Shown piece by piece: positions 35,396 through 43,802 of a DNA stretch of 64,000 nucleotides. This DNA is from Bordetella parapertussis (GTDB taxonomy: Bacteria; Pseudomonadota; Gammaproteobacteria; Burkholderiales; SG8-41), in assembly GCA_945906815.1 (NCBI GenBank), contig CAMDRT010000004.1, forward strand, positions 62,001 to 126,000, written 5' to 3'. Numbering within the stretch: the first letter of the stretch is position 1; each line of letters begins with the position of its first letter. The translations under genes and the position numbers were made by a program. The notes under the pieces were generated by a model. That model was not told where the DNA came from, made no database searches, and saw nothing but the letters and a program-made list of their open reading frames with translations.

Positions 35396-35875
35396 TCAAT
35401 CCGCCTTGGCTGCACTCTTCACCCGGATCGGCAAACACATCTGCGTCTGCGTCACGATCGCCACACGGCTGCGATCGCCACTATTGGTGATGGTGGTCTG
35501 CCACACCGACGTGGTGCGTCCTATGTGCAGCGGTATCGACACCGCGCGTATCACCGGCCCCACCCCGGCGGAGAAGAAATTGGTTTTGGATTCCAGCGTA
35601 CCGCCGCCGTGATCCGGCGGCATACTGAGGCGCGCACCCGCAGCACCTGCGGCATCGGCCAGCGCCATGATGGCGCCACCGTTGACACGGCCATTCCAGT
35701 TGCGGTGCATATCGGTGACCGGCATTTCGGCGACGACTTTTTTCTTGGTAAGGGAAACCAGCTGCATGCCGAGCGTGGTGGGCATGCCTCCCCTAAACAC
35801 GCGATTGCTATCGGGTTGCTGTGGTTGCGCGGCAGTCCTGGGTTTTTTAGCCACGCTGGGTTTTTGGGTTGCCAT
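35396..35875 (-). CDS. Hotdog-fold thioesterase, PaaI type
   Basis: 159 residues from ATG 35875; the open frame reaches 35932. A basic N-terminal tail (KPSVAKKPRTAAQPQQPDSN) precedes the hotdog core: MPTTLGMQLVSLTKKKVVAE, then RNWNGRVNGGAIMALADAAG with the catalytic-helix Asp, and KTNFFSAGVGPVIRAVSIPL. The usual HGG of PaaI-like enzymes is NGG, so one expected His is Asn. It probably hydrolyses an acyl-CoA. The neighbours are an SDR and an acyl-CoA dehydrogenase on the same strand. Confidence 0.82.
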   Translation of the reverse strand: MATQKPSVAKKPRTAAQPQQPDSNRVFRGGMPTTLGMQLVSLTKKKVVAEMPVTDMHRNWNGRVNGGAIMALADAAGAAGARLSMPPDHGGGTLESKTNFFSAGVGPVIRAVSIPLHIGRTTSVWQTTITNSGDRSRVAIVTQTQMCLPIRVKSAAKAD

Positions 35876-36119
35876 TGCTGCGGTTGCTCCGATTGATCTA
35901 GTGTTGTTTGCGAAACGCACGACGTTCAGCATAAGGAATTGCCGTAACCCCCGCTAGCACGAACTCGTGCACGGATAGGCGGAGGAATTCGTGGGCCGCA
36001 TTGTAAATGGGATTGGCGGATTTTGCGTTGTTGTTGCTGATGCAATCTGACGCAATGGCGGCCAATGCTTTGGGGATGGCGGCAGAGCGGCCAAAATTAG
36101 GGGGTAACCGCCATACCCG

Positions 36120-36881
36120 CTACGCCAGCGACGCCACCATTCCCCCATCCACCTGTATCGCAGCGCCGGTGGTAAATCCCGCAAGGTCGGAACAAAGAAA
36201 CGCCACCATCGCCCCCAACTCTTCCGGGCGGCCGATGCGGCGCATCGGCACTTGCTGCGCACGCAGCTTGAGGTCGTAGCTTTTTTCCATCGCTTCGGTG
36301 CCGACTGACGCCGGGCACACCGTATTGACCGTCACGCCCGTGGTGGCGATTTCATTGGCGAGGTGACGCAAATAGCCAGTAAGCCCTGCGCGAAACACCG
36401 TGGACAGGCCGTGTTTGGTCATGGGCTGTTTGACCGAGGCGGAGGTGATGCCGACGATGCGGCCCCAGCCACGCGCGACCAGCAGCGGCGCGACTTTGCC
36501 CACCACGCGTATCGCGCCGCGCAACTGCGTTTCGTAGGCATCCTGCCAGCGTTCGTCATCAGTTTCGTCGAGCACTTCGCGCATCGGCACCGGCGGGCGT
36601 CCGGTGTTGAGCACAAGAATATCCGCGCCACCGCATTCGCGCCGGGTTTCGTTGAGCAGCCGCTCGACGTCGGCCGCGATACGCATGTCCCCGGCTACCG
36701 GCAGCACGCGCACGCCATATTGTTTGGCCATGTCCACGGCCTTGGCGCGCAAGGTATCGGCCGAGCGCGCAAACAGCACCAGATTGACCCCTTCAGCCGC
36801 CAGTGCGCGCGCGGCGAATTCACCGAGGCCGCCGCTGGCGGCGGTGACGATGGCGGTTTTTCCTGTGATGCCAAGATTCAT
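36120..36881 (-). CDS. SDR-fold protein lacking the Tyr-Lys catalytic pair
   Basis: 253 residues. TAASGGLGEFAARALAAEG near 14 binds the cofactor, LNTGRPP stands for NNAG near 87, and GITSASVKQPMTKHGLSTVF near 139 has the Ser but no YxxxK; Tyr is replaced around Leu-Ser and Lys by Phe or Arg. The substitution is known in a branch annotated as 3-oxoacyl-ACP-reductase-like. It either uses other residues or is not a classical dehydrogenase. It is separated by palindromic element C from the acyl-CoA dehydrogenase upstream. Confidence 0.85.
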   Translation of the reverse strand: MNLGITGKTAIVTAASGGLGEFAARALAAEGVNLVLFARSADTLRAKAVDMAKQYGVRVLPVAGDMRIAADVERLLNETRRECGGADILVLNTGRPPVPMREVLDETDDERWQDAYETQLRGAIRVVGKVAPLLVARGWGRIVGITSASVKQPMTKHGLSTVFRAGLTGYLRHLANEIATTGVTVNTVCPASVGTEAMEKSYDLKLRAQQVPMRRIGRPEELGAMVAFLCSDLAGFTTGAAIQVDGGMVASLA

Positions 36882-36928
36882 GGTTGATCCCCGGGGAAAT
36901 CAATTAGAGACAAAGGAAGAGCAAGACC

Positions 36929-37007
36929 ATTAACCGCGGAATACACGGAACACGCGGACAAACTCAGCGCGGTTCGTTCCGTGTGTTCCGTGTATTCCGC
37001 GGTTAAT
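36929..37007. repeat. Palindromic element C, perfect 25-base arms
   Basis: ATTAACCGCGGAATACACGG then AACAC at 36929-36953 is repeated exactly inverted at 36983-37007, with a 29-base centre that pairs partly. Arms contain repeated CACGGAA/CGCGGA units, the same architecture as elements A and B. It lies between two same-strand genes, so it probably shapes the transcript between the acyl-CoA dehydrogenase and the SDR. Confidence 0.92.
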
Positions 37008-37030
37008 TGACTTGATATTTCGGGCCCAAC

Positions 37031-38215
37031 TCAAAACGGCAGTCCATTTTTCAACAAATCACGCGCCACCACCCAGCGATGCACCTCGCTCGGCCCCTCG
37101 ACGATGCGGTAGATGCGCACCACGCGCGAAATGAATTCGAGTGGCAGCTCTTTCGACATCCCCATGCCGCCGAACAACTGCATCGCCCTGTCCACCACCG
37201 CTGCGACCATTTCGGTGGCCTGCACCTTCACCATCGAAGCGTCGCGCCGCACGTCGTGCTGGTGATCGAGGTCCCATGCGAGCTTGTAGAGAGCCAGCCG
37301 CGTCAGTTCGATTTCGCGATAGCTGTCGGCTATCCACCACTGCACCGCCTGCCTATCTGCGAGCGGCGCACCAAAGGTGCTGCGTTGCTTGGCGTGCTCG
37401 ATCATCATTTTGAGGCAGCGTGTGGCGAGGCCCACGCAGGTGGCGGCGATTTCCATACGCCGCAGGCCGAGGCGGCCTTGCAGCGGCGCGAACGCCCCGC
37501 CGACTTCCCCCAGCACCTGGCTGTCGTCCGCCTCCACGTCATCGAAATGCACGGCATAAGGCACATAATCACCGATCATCGGATAGGCGGTGGGCACCGT
37601 GATGCCGCGCTGCTTGGCGTCCAGCAGAAAAGTGGTCATGCCGCCGCGCGCGCCCTTGGCCGGATCAGTCACAGTGACCACAATCATGAAATCCGCGTAG
37701 CGTGCATGGGTAATGAAAATTTTGCTGCCGTTGAGCACCCATTTGCCATTTTTACGCTCGGCGCGCATTTTGATGCCGGAGGCGTCCGCCCCCGCGCCTG
37801 GTTCGGTAATGGCGATGCAGGATTGCGTTTCGCCGCGCAGAAACGGCTTCAGATACTTGTCGATCTGGGCACCCTTGCACGATTCGAGCAGCATGAACAC
37901 ATCCGGAAAGTTCGGCGCAAAACCGAAAGGAAACAGGATGCTGTGCTTCAATTGCTCCACTACCACGCACTTGGCGAGGATGCTCGCACCGGCGCCGCCG
38001 TACGCCTCGGGCACTTCCAGGCCCACCAGCCCGGCGGCTTGCGCCTTGTCCATGATCTGTTTTTCGAGTTCTGGCGGCAGCAGCGGCGTGTCGGTGTAAC
38101 CGCGCTCGGCCTCGCGGCGGATCACCAACGGCTCGTGTGGTATGAGTTCACGCGCGGTGAAGCGCGCGGCGCTCGCGCGCAACATGCGCAGCTCTTCGGG
38201 AAGTTCAAAATTCAT
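37031..38215 (-). CDS. Acyl-CoA dehydrogenase family protein
   Basis: 394 residues. The mid-domain flavin signature is SCIAITEPGAGADASGIKMR near 131-150 and the C-terminal one is QLFGGMGMSKELPLEFISRV near 340. The catalytic-region motif reads RIVEGPSEVHRWVVARDLL near 370, with Glu at the expected place. It oxidises an acyl-CoA to the 2-enoyl form and passes electrons to ETF. The first residues (MNFELPEELRMLRASAARFT) are the normal N-terminus. Divergent from the Ldh2-type gene. Confidence 0.92.
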   Translation of the reverse strand: MNFELPEELRMLRASAARFTARELIPHEPLVIRREAERGYTDTPLLPPELEKQIMDKAQAAGLVGLEVPEAYGGAGASILAKCVVVEQLKHSILFPFGFAPNFPDVFMLLESCKGAQIDKYLKPFLRGETQSCIAITEPGAGADASGIKMRAERKNGKWVLNGSKIFITHARYADFMIVVTVTDPAKGARGGMTTFLLDAKQRGITVPTAYPMIGDYVPYAVHFDDVEADDSQVLGEVGGAFAPLQGRLGLRRMEIAATCVGLATRCLKMMIEHAKQRSTFGAPLADRQAVQWWIADSYREIELTRLALYKLAWDLDHQHDVRRDASMVKVQATEMVAAVVDRAMQLFGGMGMSKELPLEFISRVVRIYRIVEGPSEVHRWVVARDLLKNGLPF

Positions 38216-38343
38216 GGCGGCTCGATTGGGCTTAAGCGATGTGCAGGTCCGGTTGCATCTTGTTCCACTGGGCGAACCTTGTTATTGTCGGCGTCCGCCA
38301 CGGCAGATTCTGCCACAGCCACTCCACCGCATCGAGATTAAAC

Positions 38344-39360
38344 ATGGAAATGATTTCCCCCGACCGCGTACGCCTGACCGCCCCTGAAGCGCACGCGCTT
38401 GCCGTCGCCGCACTGCAAAAAACCGGCTACGACGACGAACAAGCCGGCGTGATTGCCGAGCACGTGATGGACGCCGCGCTGTGCGGCTACGAGTATTCGG
38501 GGCTGCCCAAGCTGCTGAATGTATTCGAGCACAGAAATCTGCGCCAGCCGCGCCAGCGGCTTAAAACAGTTTATGAGACGCCGGTGTCCGCGATGATCGA
38601 TGGCGGCAACAACTGCGGCATGTATACGCTGATGCGCGCCGCGCACATGGCCATTGAACGCGCGCAACAACACGGCTTTGGCGTCATTGGCATGAACAAC
38701 AGCTGGATGAGCGGGCGCGGCGCGATTTACGTCGAGACCATTGCGCGCGCCGGATTGATCGGCATCCATACCGTGAGTTCGACGCAGCAGGTGGCGCCAC
38801 CGGGCGCGGCCAAGGCAGCGTATGGCACCAATCCGCTGTCGTTTGGGTTCCCCACGGCGAGCGAGCCGTTTGTGATCGACCTCGGTACCTCAGCCTTTAT
38901 GGCCACCGACTTGCAGTTTCGCGAGCGGCGCAGCGAAGTGTTGCCCGAAGGGGTGGCCATCGACGCGCAGGGCAGGCCCACGCGCAACGCCACAGACGCG
39001 CGCGCGGGCGCACTGCTTGCGTTCGGCGGCTACAAGGGTTTCGCACTGGCGATGGCGGCACAGGCGCTGGGCGTGTTCGGCGGTTCCGGCAGCGATGCGG
39101 AAAAAAATTCCGGCTATGTGATGATAGCGATGAAGCCCGATCTGCTGATGCCGCTAGCGGATTATCGTCAGCAGCTCAGCGACAACCTCGCGCGCATCAA
39201 GGCTACGCCACGTCAGCCGGGAGTGGATGAAATCCGTCTGCCCGGAGAACGCTCCTTCAAACAGCGCACGAACAATCTGCAAGCAGGCATCGTGATTGAC
39301 CGTTTCATTTACGATGCGCTGCAGGCCGTGCCGCAAGCGACGCTTGCGCCGTACACCTGA
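38344..39360 (+). CDS. Ldh2-family (malate/L-lactate/ureidoglycolate type) dehydrogenase
   Basis: 338 residues from ATG 38344; the open frame begins at 38239 but the extra part looks non-coding. Family signature: AAHMAIERAQQHGFGVIGMN near 101-120, GTNPLSFGFPT near 162, DLGTSAFMATDLQF near 181 and AFGGYKGFALAMAAQALG near 224. These enzymes use NAD(P)H on 2-hydroxy acids. A second possible ATG lies two codons later. Its stop is 62 bases before the DMT transporter start. Confidence 0.87.
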   Translation: MEMISPDRVRLTAPEAHALAVAALQKTGYDDEQAGVIAEHVMDAALCGYEYSGLPKLLNVFEHRNLRQPRQRLKTVYETPVSAMIDGGNNCGMYTLMRAAHMAIERAQQHGFGVIGMNNSWMSGRGAIYVETIARAGLIGIHTVSSTQQVAPPGAAKAAYGTNPLSFGFPTASEPFVIDLGTSAFMATDLQFRERRSEVLPEGVAIDAQGRPTRNATDARAGALLAFGGYKGFALAMAAQALGVFGGSGSDAEKNSGYVMIAMKPDLLMPLADYRQQLSDNLARIKATPRQPGVDEIRLPGERSFKQRTNNLQAGIVIDRFIYDALQAVPQATLAPYT

Positions 39361-39421
39361 TGAAACAAGCCCTGAGTGGCTGGCGGCACGCCGTCAGGGC
39401 TGCGCAGGCGACCGCGCACTG

Positions 39422-40318
39422 ATGGCGCCGCATCGCAGTGCGATGGACTGGATGTTGCTCGCCGCACTGGTGGCGATGTGGGGTTCGTCGTTCATGTTCA
39501 TCAAGCTCGGCGTGGCAACGGTGCCGACGTCCACCCTGGTGGCTACGCGTCTGATACTCGGCGCGTTCATTTTACTGGTGGTGGTGTATGGGCGTGGCGC
39601 GCGTCTGCCGCCGTGGGGCAAGGTATGGGGCAACTACCTGATACTCGCCTTGCTCGGCAACTGCATTCCATTCACCGCCATTACCTGGGGCCAGCAACGC
39701 ACCGACAGCGCGCTTGCAGGCATTCTGATGGCGGTAATGCCGCTCGCCACCATGCTACTGGCGCATTTTTTCGTCAAAGGCGAACACATGACGCGCGCCC
39801 GTGTGAGCGGATTCATCCTGGGCTTTGCGGGCATCGCTGTGCTGATGGGGCCGCCGGCGCTGGATCCGCTAGCCGGGCAGTCGGCGGCAACGCTTTCACA
39901 ATCCGCGATCCTGCTCGGTGCCCTGTGTTATGCGGCCAACAGCGTGCTCACACGCATCCTCGCGCGCGGTGACAACGTGCTGGTGGCGTCGGCAGCGATG
40001 TTATTGATCGCCAGCGTGATCGCGTTGCCGGTGGCGCTGGTGCTGGACCAGCCGTGGCGCATAGACCCGAGCATGGCATCGTTATGGGCGATACTGTGGC
40101 TGGGCGTGGGACCCACCGCGATAGCCACGGTGGTGTACTTCAAGCTCATCGCCTCGGCCGGGCCGACGTTTATGTCGCTGGTCAATTATATGAGCCCGGC
40201 AGTGGCGGTGTTTCTGGGCGTAGCGCTGCTGGGTGAGACGCCGGGCCTGCACGCCTACCTGGCTTTGGTGCTGATTTTGACCGGTATTGCCGTGTCGCAG
40301 TGGCGGCGCAGGTCTTGA
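39422..40318 (+). CDS. EamA/DMT-family transporter
   Basis: 298 residues from ATG 39422, with ten predicted hydrophobic segments in two repeats. The first helix is MDWMLLAALVAMWGSSFMFI and the last is AYLALVLILTGIAVSQW. AMWGSSFMFIKLG and NYMSPAVAVFLGVALLGETP are the conserved EamA patterns at the ends of helices. Such proteins export amino acids or metabolites across the inner membrane. No clear ribosome site. It follows the Ldh2 gene on the same strand, which may hint at export or uptake of the same acid. Confidence 0.88.
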   Translation: MAPHRSAMDWMLLAALVAMWGSSFMFIKLGVATVPTSTLVATRLILGAFILLVVVYGRGARLPPWGKVWGNYLILALLGNCIPFTAITWGQQRTDSALAGILMAVMPLATMLLAHFFVKGEHMTRARVSGFILGFAGIAVLMGPPALDPLAGQSAATLSQSAILLGALCYAANSVLTRILARGDNVLVASAAMLLIASVIALPVALVLDQPWRIDPSMASLWAILWLGVGPTAIATVVYFKLIASAGPTFMSLVNYMSPAVAVFLGVALLGETPGLHAYLALVLILTGIAVSQWRRRS

Positions 40319-40491
40319 AATCACCGGTTTCATCCTCAAATCAACACTATAGCGCCGCGCGCCGCGTATGCCCCCAGCTGCAGTGTGGGATATAGCAAAC
40401 GCCGAACGGCAGCGTGTAGGCGACCGGCGGGCTCGCGCGTTATAGGCAGTAGGCGTTAAATGGTTTCAGCGCAGGTAACAGGAGGTGGCCC

Positions 40492-40725
40492 ATGAACGTG
40501 GTCTACAACAGCGAAAACTATTACGTGGTCGAGTACGCCGACCAGCGCGGTTTTGAACTGGTGGACAAGTGCAGCCGCCGCAGCACCTTCTTTCACGGCG
40601 ACGTGGCGCAGCGTTTCGCGCAATCCATCAATGGCGTGATCGCCGAAGACGCCTCACCTGAAAACATCGACGAGTTTCTGGGCAACTTCGATGCGCTAAT
40701 GGGACAGCCGCTGGTACTGCACTAG
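40492..40725 (+). CDS. DUF3567 family protein
   Basis: 77 residues. MNVVYNSENYYVVEYADQRG at the start and DEFLGNFDALMGQPLVLH at the end match the DUF3567 family, which I know from Betaproteobacteria. AGGAGGT lies 5 bases upstream of the ATG. No catalytic motif is visible; function unknown. It stands alone and is convergent with the VOC-family gene. Confidence 0.88.
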   Translation: MNVVYNSENYYVVEYADQRGFELVDKCSRRSTFFHGDVAQRFAQSINGVIAEDASPENIDEFLGNFDALMGQPLVLH

Positions 40726-40762
40726 CCGGGGTGAGGTCGAGCGTTTGCAGCAAACGCGGTTG

Positions 40763-41335
40763 CTAAGGGGTAAGCAGCGCCTTATCGTGCAACACCGGTT
40801 GTTGTCCCGCTGGCGGATTAGCGAGCGCTTCTTCGAGTGATTTTGCCCCGCGCCATTGTGCGCTGGGGCGCGCGCCGCCCTCGCTGCCGATCTGATCGAG
40901 TCCCCAATAGATTTCGAGGTTATGGCCGTCGGGGTCGAGAAACTCCACCGCAATTTGCACACCGGCACGGCGGCGTCCTTCAAACAGGATGGTGGCGCCA
41001 CTCTCACGCAGGTGCTTGCGCGCGCGAAAAACCTCGTCGAGTGTAGCAACCTCGAACGCCATATGATGCAGCTCACGCTTTTGTGACGGCGCCGACGCGC
41101 CGCCGATCAGCGCGACGCCGTGATGATCCGGGTTGCAACGCATGAACACCATGCCTCCGGGCATCATGTCGTCGCCGTAGATGTCCGACACCTTAAAGCC
41201 CAGCACACCGGTGTAAAACGCAATCGAGCGTTGCAGGTCAGTCACCATCAGCACCACATGGCCGATTTTGCGCAGCTCAAACGGCGGCGGTGCACTGCTG
41301 ATGGCGGCACGCAGTGCTGCGGTATCGACGGTCAT
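40763..41335 (-). CDS. VOC-family (glyoxalase/extradiol dioxygenase-like) protein
   Basis: 190 residues. One clear VOC module: IGHVVLMVTDLQRSIAFYTG near 23-42, ELHHMAFEVATLDEVFRARK near 90, and FLDPDGHNLEIYWG near 133. Two His and the final Glu are the expected metal ligands. The C-terminal 50 residues are outside the module. It is the last gene of a minus-strand group (Bug, hypothetical membrane protein, class II aldolase, VOC), so a joint catabolic role is plausible. Confidence 0.87.
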   Translation of the reverse strand: MTVDTAALRAAISSAPPPFELRKIGHVVLMVTDLQRSIAFYTGVLGFKVSDIYGDDMMPGGMVFMRCNPDHHGVALIGGASAPSQKRELHHMAFEVATLDEVFRARKHLRESGATILFEGRRRAGVQIAVEFLDPDGHNLEIYWGLDQIGSEGGARPSAQWRGAKSLEEALANPPAGQQPVLHDKALLTP

Positions 41336-41388
41336 CTAGGTCTCCTTGGTTTAAGCTGGAGCGCGAGGCGCATCACGTTGCACTGCAT

Positions 41389-42129
41389 CTACTCCAGCCG
41401 TGACCACCCCGGTTCATCACGGTCCAGCATGCGCTTGAGCGCCTCCAGATGCAATTCTGCCTGCTGACTTTCTTCATTCATCTGGCGGCCCGTTTTAGCC
41501 GCGATGGCGTCCGGCACGATGCGCAGCGGTTTGCCGGTGCCCATCGCCAGCACTTGCAGCTGGCACGCGCGTTCAAGGTAATACAAGTCATCAAACGTTG
41601 CCTGCACCGTAGGCCCGCACACGATGATGCCATGATTGCCGAGGAACAGCACATCGGCGCTGCCCATCGCTTTACACATACGTTCGCCTTCGGCGTCGTC
41701 GAGCGCCAGACCGTTGTAGTTTTCGTCATACGCCACACGCTGGTAAAACTTCAGCGCAACCTGGCTCGCCCACTGCAGCCGTCCGCCTTGCAGCACGCTG
41801 AGCGTCGTCGCATACGGCATATGCGTATGCATCACGCACGCGGCGTTGGCGTTGCCGCGATGAATTGCGCTGTGTATGAAAAACGCCGTCGGCTCCACGC
41901 TGTGCTTGCCGGCAACCTTGCGCCCCTGTGCATCCACCACCACCAGATCGGCGGGCGTGATTTCCGACCAGTGAAAGCCTTGCGGGTTGATCAAAAAATT
42001 TCCCGGCTGGCCGGGCATGGCGAGGCTGAAATGATTGCAGATGCCTTCGCCGAGATGCAGGCGCGAAGCGCTGCGCAGCGCTGCAGCAAGGTCGATACGC
42101 GCCTGGGTTTGCTCTGGAATATTATTCAT
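41389..42129 (-). CDS. Class II aldolase/adducin family protein
   Basis: 246 residues from ATG 42129. Zn-binding and active-site elements: LHLGEGICNHFSLAMPGQPG near 25-44, CVMHTHMPYATTLSVLQGG near 102 with the HTH pair, and FLGNHGIIVCGPTVQAT near 163 with the second His. Members are fuculose- or ribulose-phosphate aldolases and decarboxylases of related acids. The start overlaps the preceding membrane-protein gene by 8 bases, so they are coupled. The substrate is not evident. Confidence 0.88.
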   Translation of the reverse strand: MNNIPEQTQARIDLAAALRSASRLHLGEGICNHFSLAMPGQPGNFLINPQGFHWSEITPADLVVVDAQGRKVAGKHSVEPTAFFIHSAIHRGNANAACVMHTHMPYATTLSVLQGGRLQWASQVALKFYQRVAYDENYNGLALDDAEGERMCKAMGSADVLFLGNHGIIVCGPTVQATFDDLYYLERACQLQVLAMGTGKPLRIVPDAIAAKTGRQMNEESQQAELHLEALKRMLDRDEPGWSRLE

Positions 42130-42709
42130 AACTTTTTGTTTTAAAAACGTTATTATCCATCTGTAGCGCACTGCAAATCAAGCTATGCAGTTCGCTCATG
42201 AGTGCCTGTCCGAGCAGGTCTTCGGCGACCACCACGTCCTTGCCGCCTGCGCTGCCATGTTTCGCGACTAAGGCGTAGCGCGGCGTTGCACTGAACACAT
42301 TCTGATAACGCGCGCCGATGCGCGGCTCGATATCCACGATATCCGCGCGCGCGATGGCACACCGTTTCGTCATCCGTCCCAACACCCGCCGTTCACTGCG
42401 CACACCCTGTGCGTCGATTTCAACATGCAGTGAGTTCGCGATCAAGTATAGCGCCAGCAGCGCGAACACCACGCTCGCCAGCATGAACGGCGCGGCGAAT
42501 CCGCCGATCAACACCAACGACAGCAGCGCCGCGGCGTTGGCACTTTCCAGCGGCAGCAGCGCGGACAACCCCAACGCCGGCATCACGCCGCACAACAGCG
42601 CGAACCCGCCCAAGCCGAGCGCCACGCCGGGTACCCGCAACACCGGGAATTCCAACGTGATGCCAGTGGCGGTGCGCCGCGCGACAAACACCGCGCCTTG
42701 CGCCAGCAC
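42122..42709 (-). CDS. Hypothetical inner-membrane protein
   Basis: 195 residues from a GTG at 42709, which begins five bases after the stop of the Bug gene. The longer open frame to 42874 is antisense-like overlap and is rejected. Two or three hydrophobic segments: VALGLGGFALLCGVMPALGL, AALLSLVLIGGFAAPFML and ASVVFALLALYLIANSL. A C-terminal soluble part, IDIEPRIGARYQ-like with YALVAKHGSAGGKDVVVAED, resembles a membrane-linked PH-type domain, but I cannot confirm the family. It is coupled to the aldolase downstream. Confidence 0.6.
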   Translation of the reverse strand: MLAQGAVFVARRTATGITLEFPVLRVPGVALGLGGFALLCGVMPALGLSALLPLESANAAALLSLVLIGGFAAPFMLASVVFALLALYLIANSLHVEIDAQGVRSERRVLGRMTKRCAIARADIVDIEPRIGARYQNVFSATPRYALVAKHGSAGGKDVVVAEDLLGQALMSELHSLICSALQMDNNVFKTKSYE

Positions 42710-42716
42710 TGCGCAC

Positions 42717-43679
42717 TCAGTCGAGCTGGATGTTGGCAAACTTCGCAACCTTCGCCCACTTTTCCATTTCGAGCCTGGCGAACGCAACGAACTGATCCGG
42801 CGGCATGCCCGAGGCAAGCGCGCCCTGTGCCAGAAAACGCGCCCGCACTTCCGGCGATTTGAGCATGCCGGCAAGCTCCTGATAGACTTTGCCGACGATC
42901 TCGCGCGGCGTGTTCGCCGGCATCACTACCGATTGCCATGAGCTGCCGTCGAAACCCTTGATGCCACCCTCCTCCACCGTCGGCAAATTCGGCAGCGGCG
43001 GAAACCGTTCACGGGTCGAGATCGCAATCGGTTTCAACTTGCCCGCCTGCACATGCTGCAGCACGGTAGCCGCGGTGTTAAACGCGAGTTGTATTTGCCC
43101 TGCGATCTGATCGACTACCGCGGGCGCCTGGCCTTTGTAGGGCACATGCACCATTTTCACGCCAGCCATCGCGTTGAACATTTCCATCAGCATGTGCGGG
43201 CTGGTGCCGTTGCCGGTGGAGGCGTAGGTCAACTGGCCGGGACTCGTTTTGGCGAGGGCAATCACCTCTTTCACCGTTTTCACCGGCAGCGCCGGATGCA
43301 CCGTCAGCATGCTGGGCAGCATCGCCATCAGCGTGACATGGCTGAAATCGCGGATCGGATCAAAGCCGAGTTTTTTGTAGACCGCCGGTGAGATGGTTTG
43401 CGCCACCGTCATCATGCACAGGGTGTAACCATCCGGCAGCGCTTTGGCGCACAGCTCAGTGCCGATGTTGCCGCCCGCGCCCGCGCGATTATCCGCAATC
43501 ACCTGAACGTTCCACGCCCTGGCTATGCGGTCAGCCGCCGCACGGCCCATCAAATCGGTGGGCCCACCCGGCGGAAACGGAATGATGAAACGTATCGGCT
43601 TGGACGGGTAGCCCTGCGCAAGCGTGGCTGGCGCCCACGCCAGCAGCGCCAGCAGCGTCAACGAAACTCGTGCGAACAT
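42717..43679 (-). CDS. Bug/TctC-family periplasmic solute receptor
   Basis: 320 residues. Signal peptide MFARVSLTLLALLAWAPATL then AQ, mature start GYPSKPIRFIIPFPPGGPTD. ADNRAGAGGNIGTE near 61, DGYTLCMM near 81 and HVPYKGQAPAVVDQI near 176. It heads the group that includes the membrane protein, class II aldolase and VOC protein, so its ligand may feed those enzymes. Divergent from the FecR-domain gene at 43803. Confidence 0.9.
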   Translation of the reverse strand: MFARVSLTLLALLAWAPATLAQGYPSKPIRFIIPFPPGGPTDLMGRAAADRIARAWNVQVIADNRAGAGGNIGTELCAKALPDGYTLCMMTVAQTISPAVYKKLGFDPIRDFSHVTLMAMLPSMLTVHPALPVKTVKEVIALAKTSPGQLTYASTGNGTSPHMLMEMFNAMAGVKMVHVPYKGQAPAVVDQIAGQIQLAFNTAATVLQHVQAGKLKPIAISTRERFPPLPNLPTVEEGGIKGFDGSSWQSVVMPANTPREIVGKVYQELAGMLKSPEVRARFLAQGALASGMPPDQFVAFARLEMEKWAKVAKFANIQLD

Positions 43680-43802
43680 GAATGCCTCCTGGTGGGTATG
43701 GCAGCGAGTTTACCGCTACCGGCAGGATGCGCAACAGGGACAGTCGTGCGGCAGCGTCATTGCGCGTGGCCCGCGCGCCCGCATCAGCGGTATTATCAGC
43801 GG

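Noticed and set aside
37079-38341. 420-codon plus-strand open frame
   Set aside because: Antisense to the acyl-CoA dehydrogenase; His/Arg-rich shadow.
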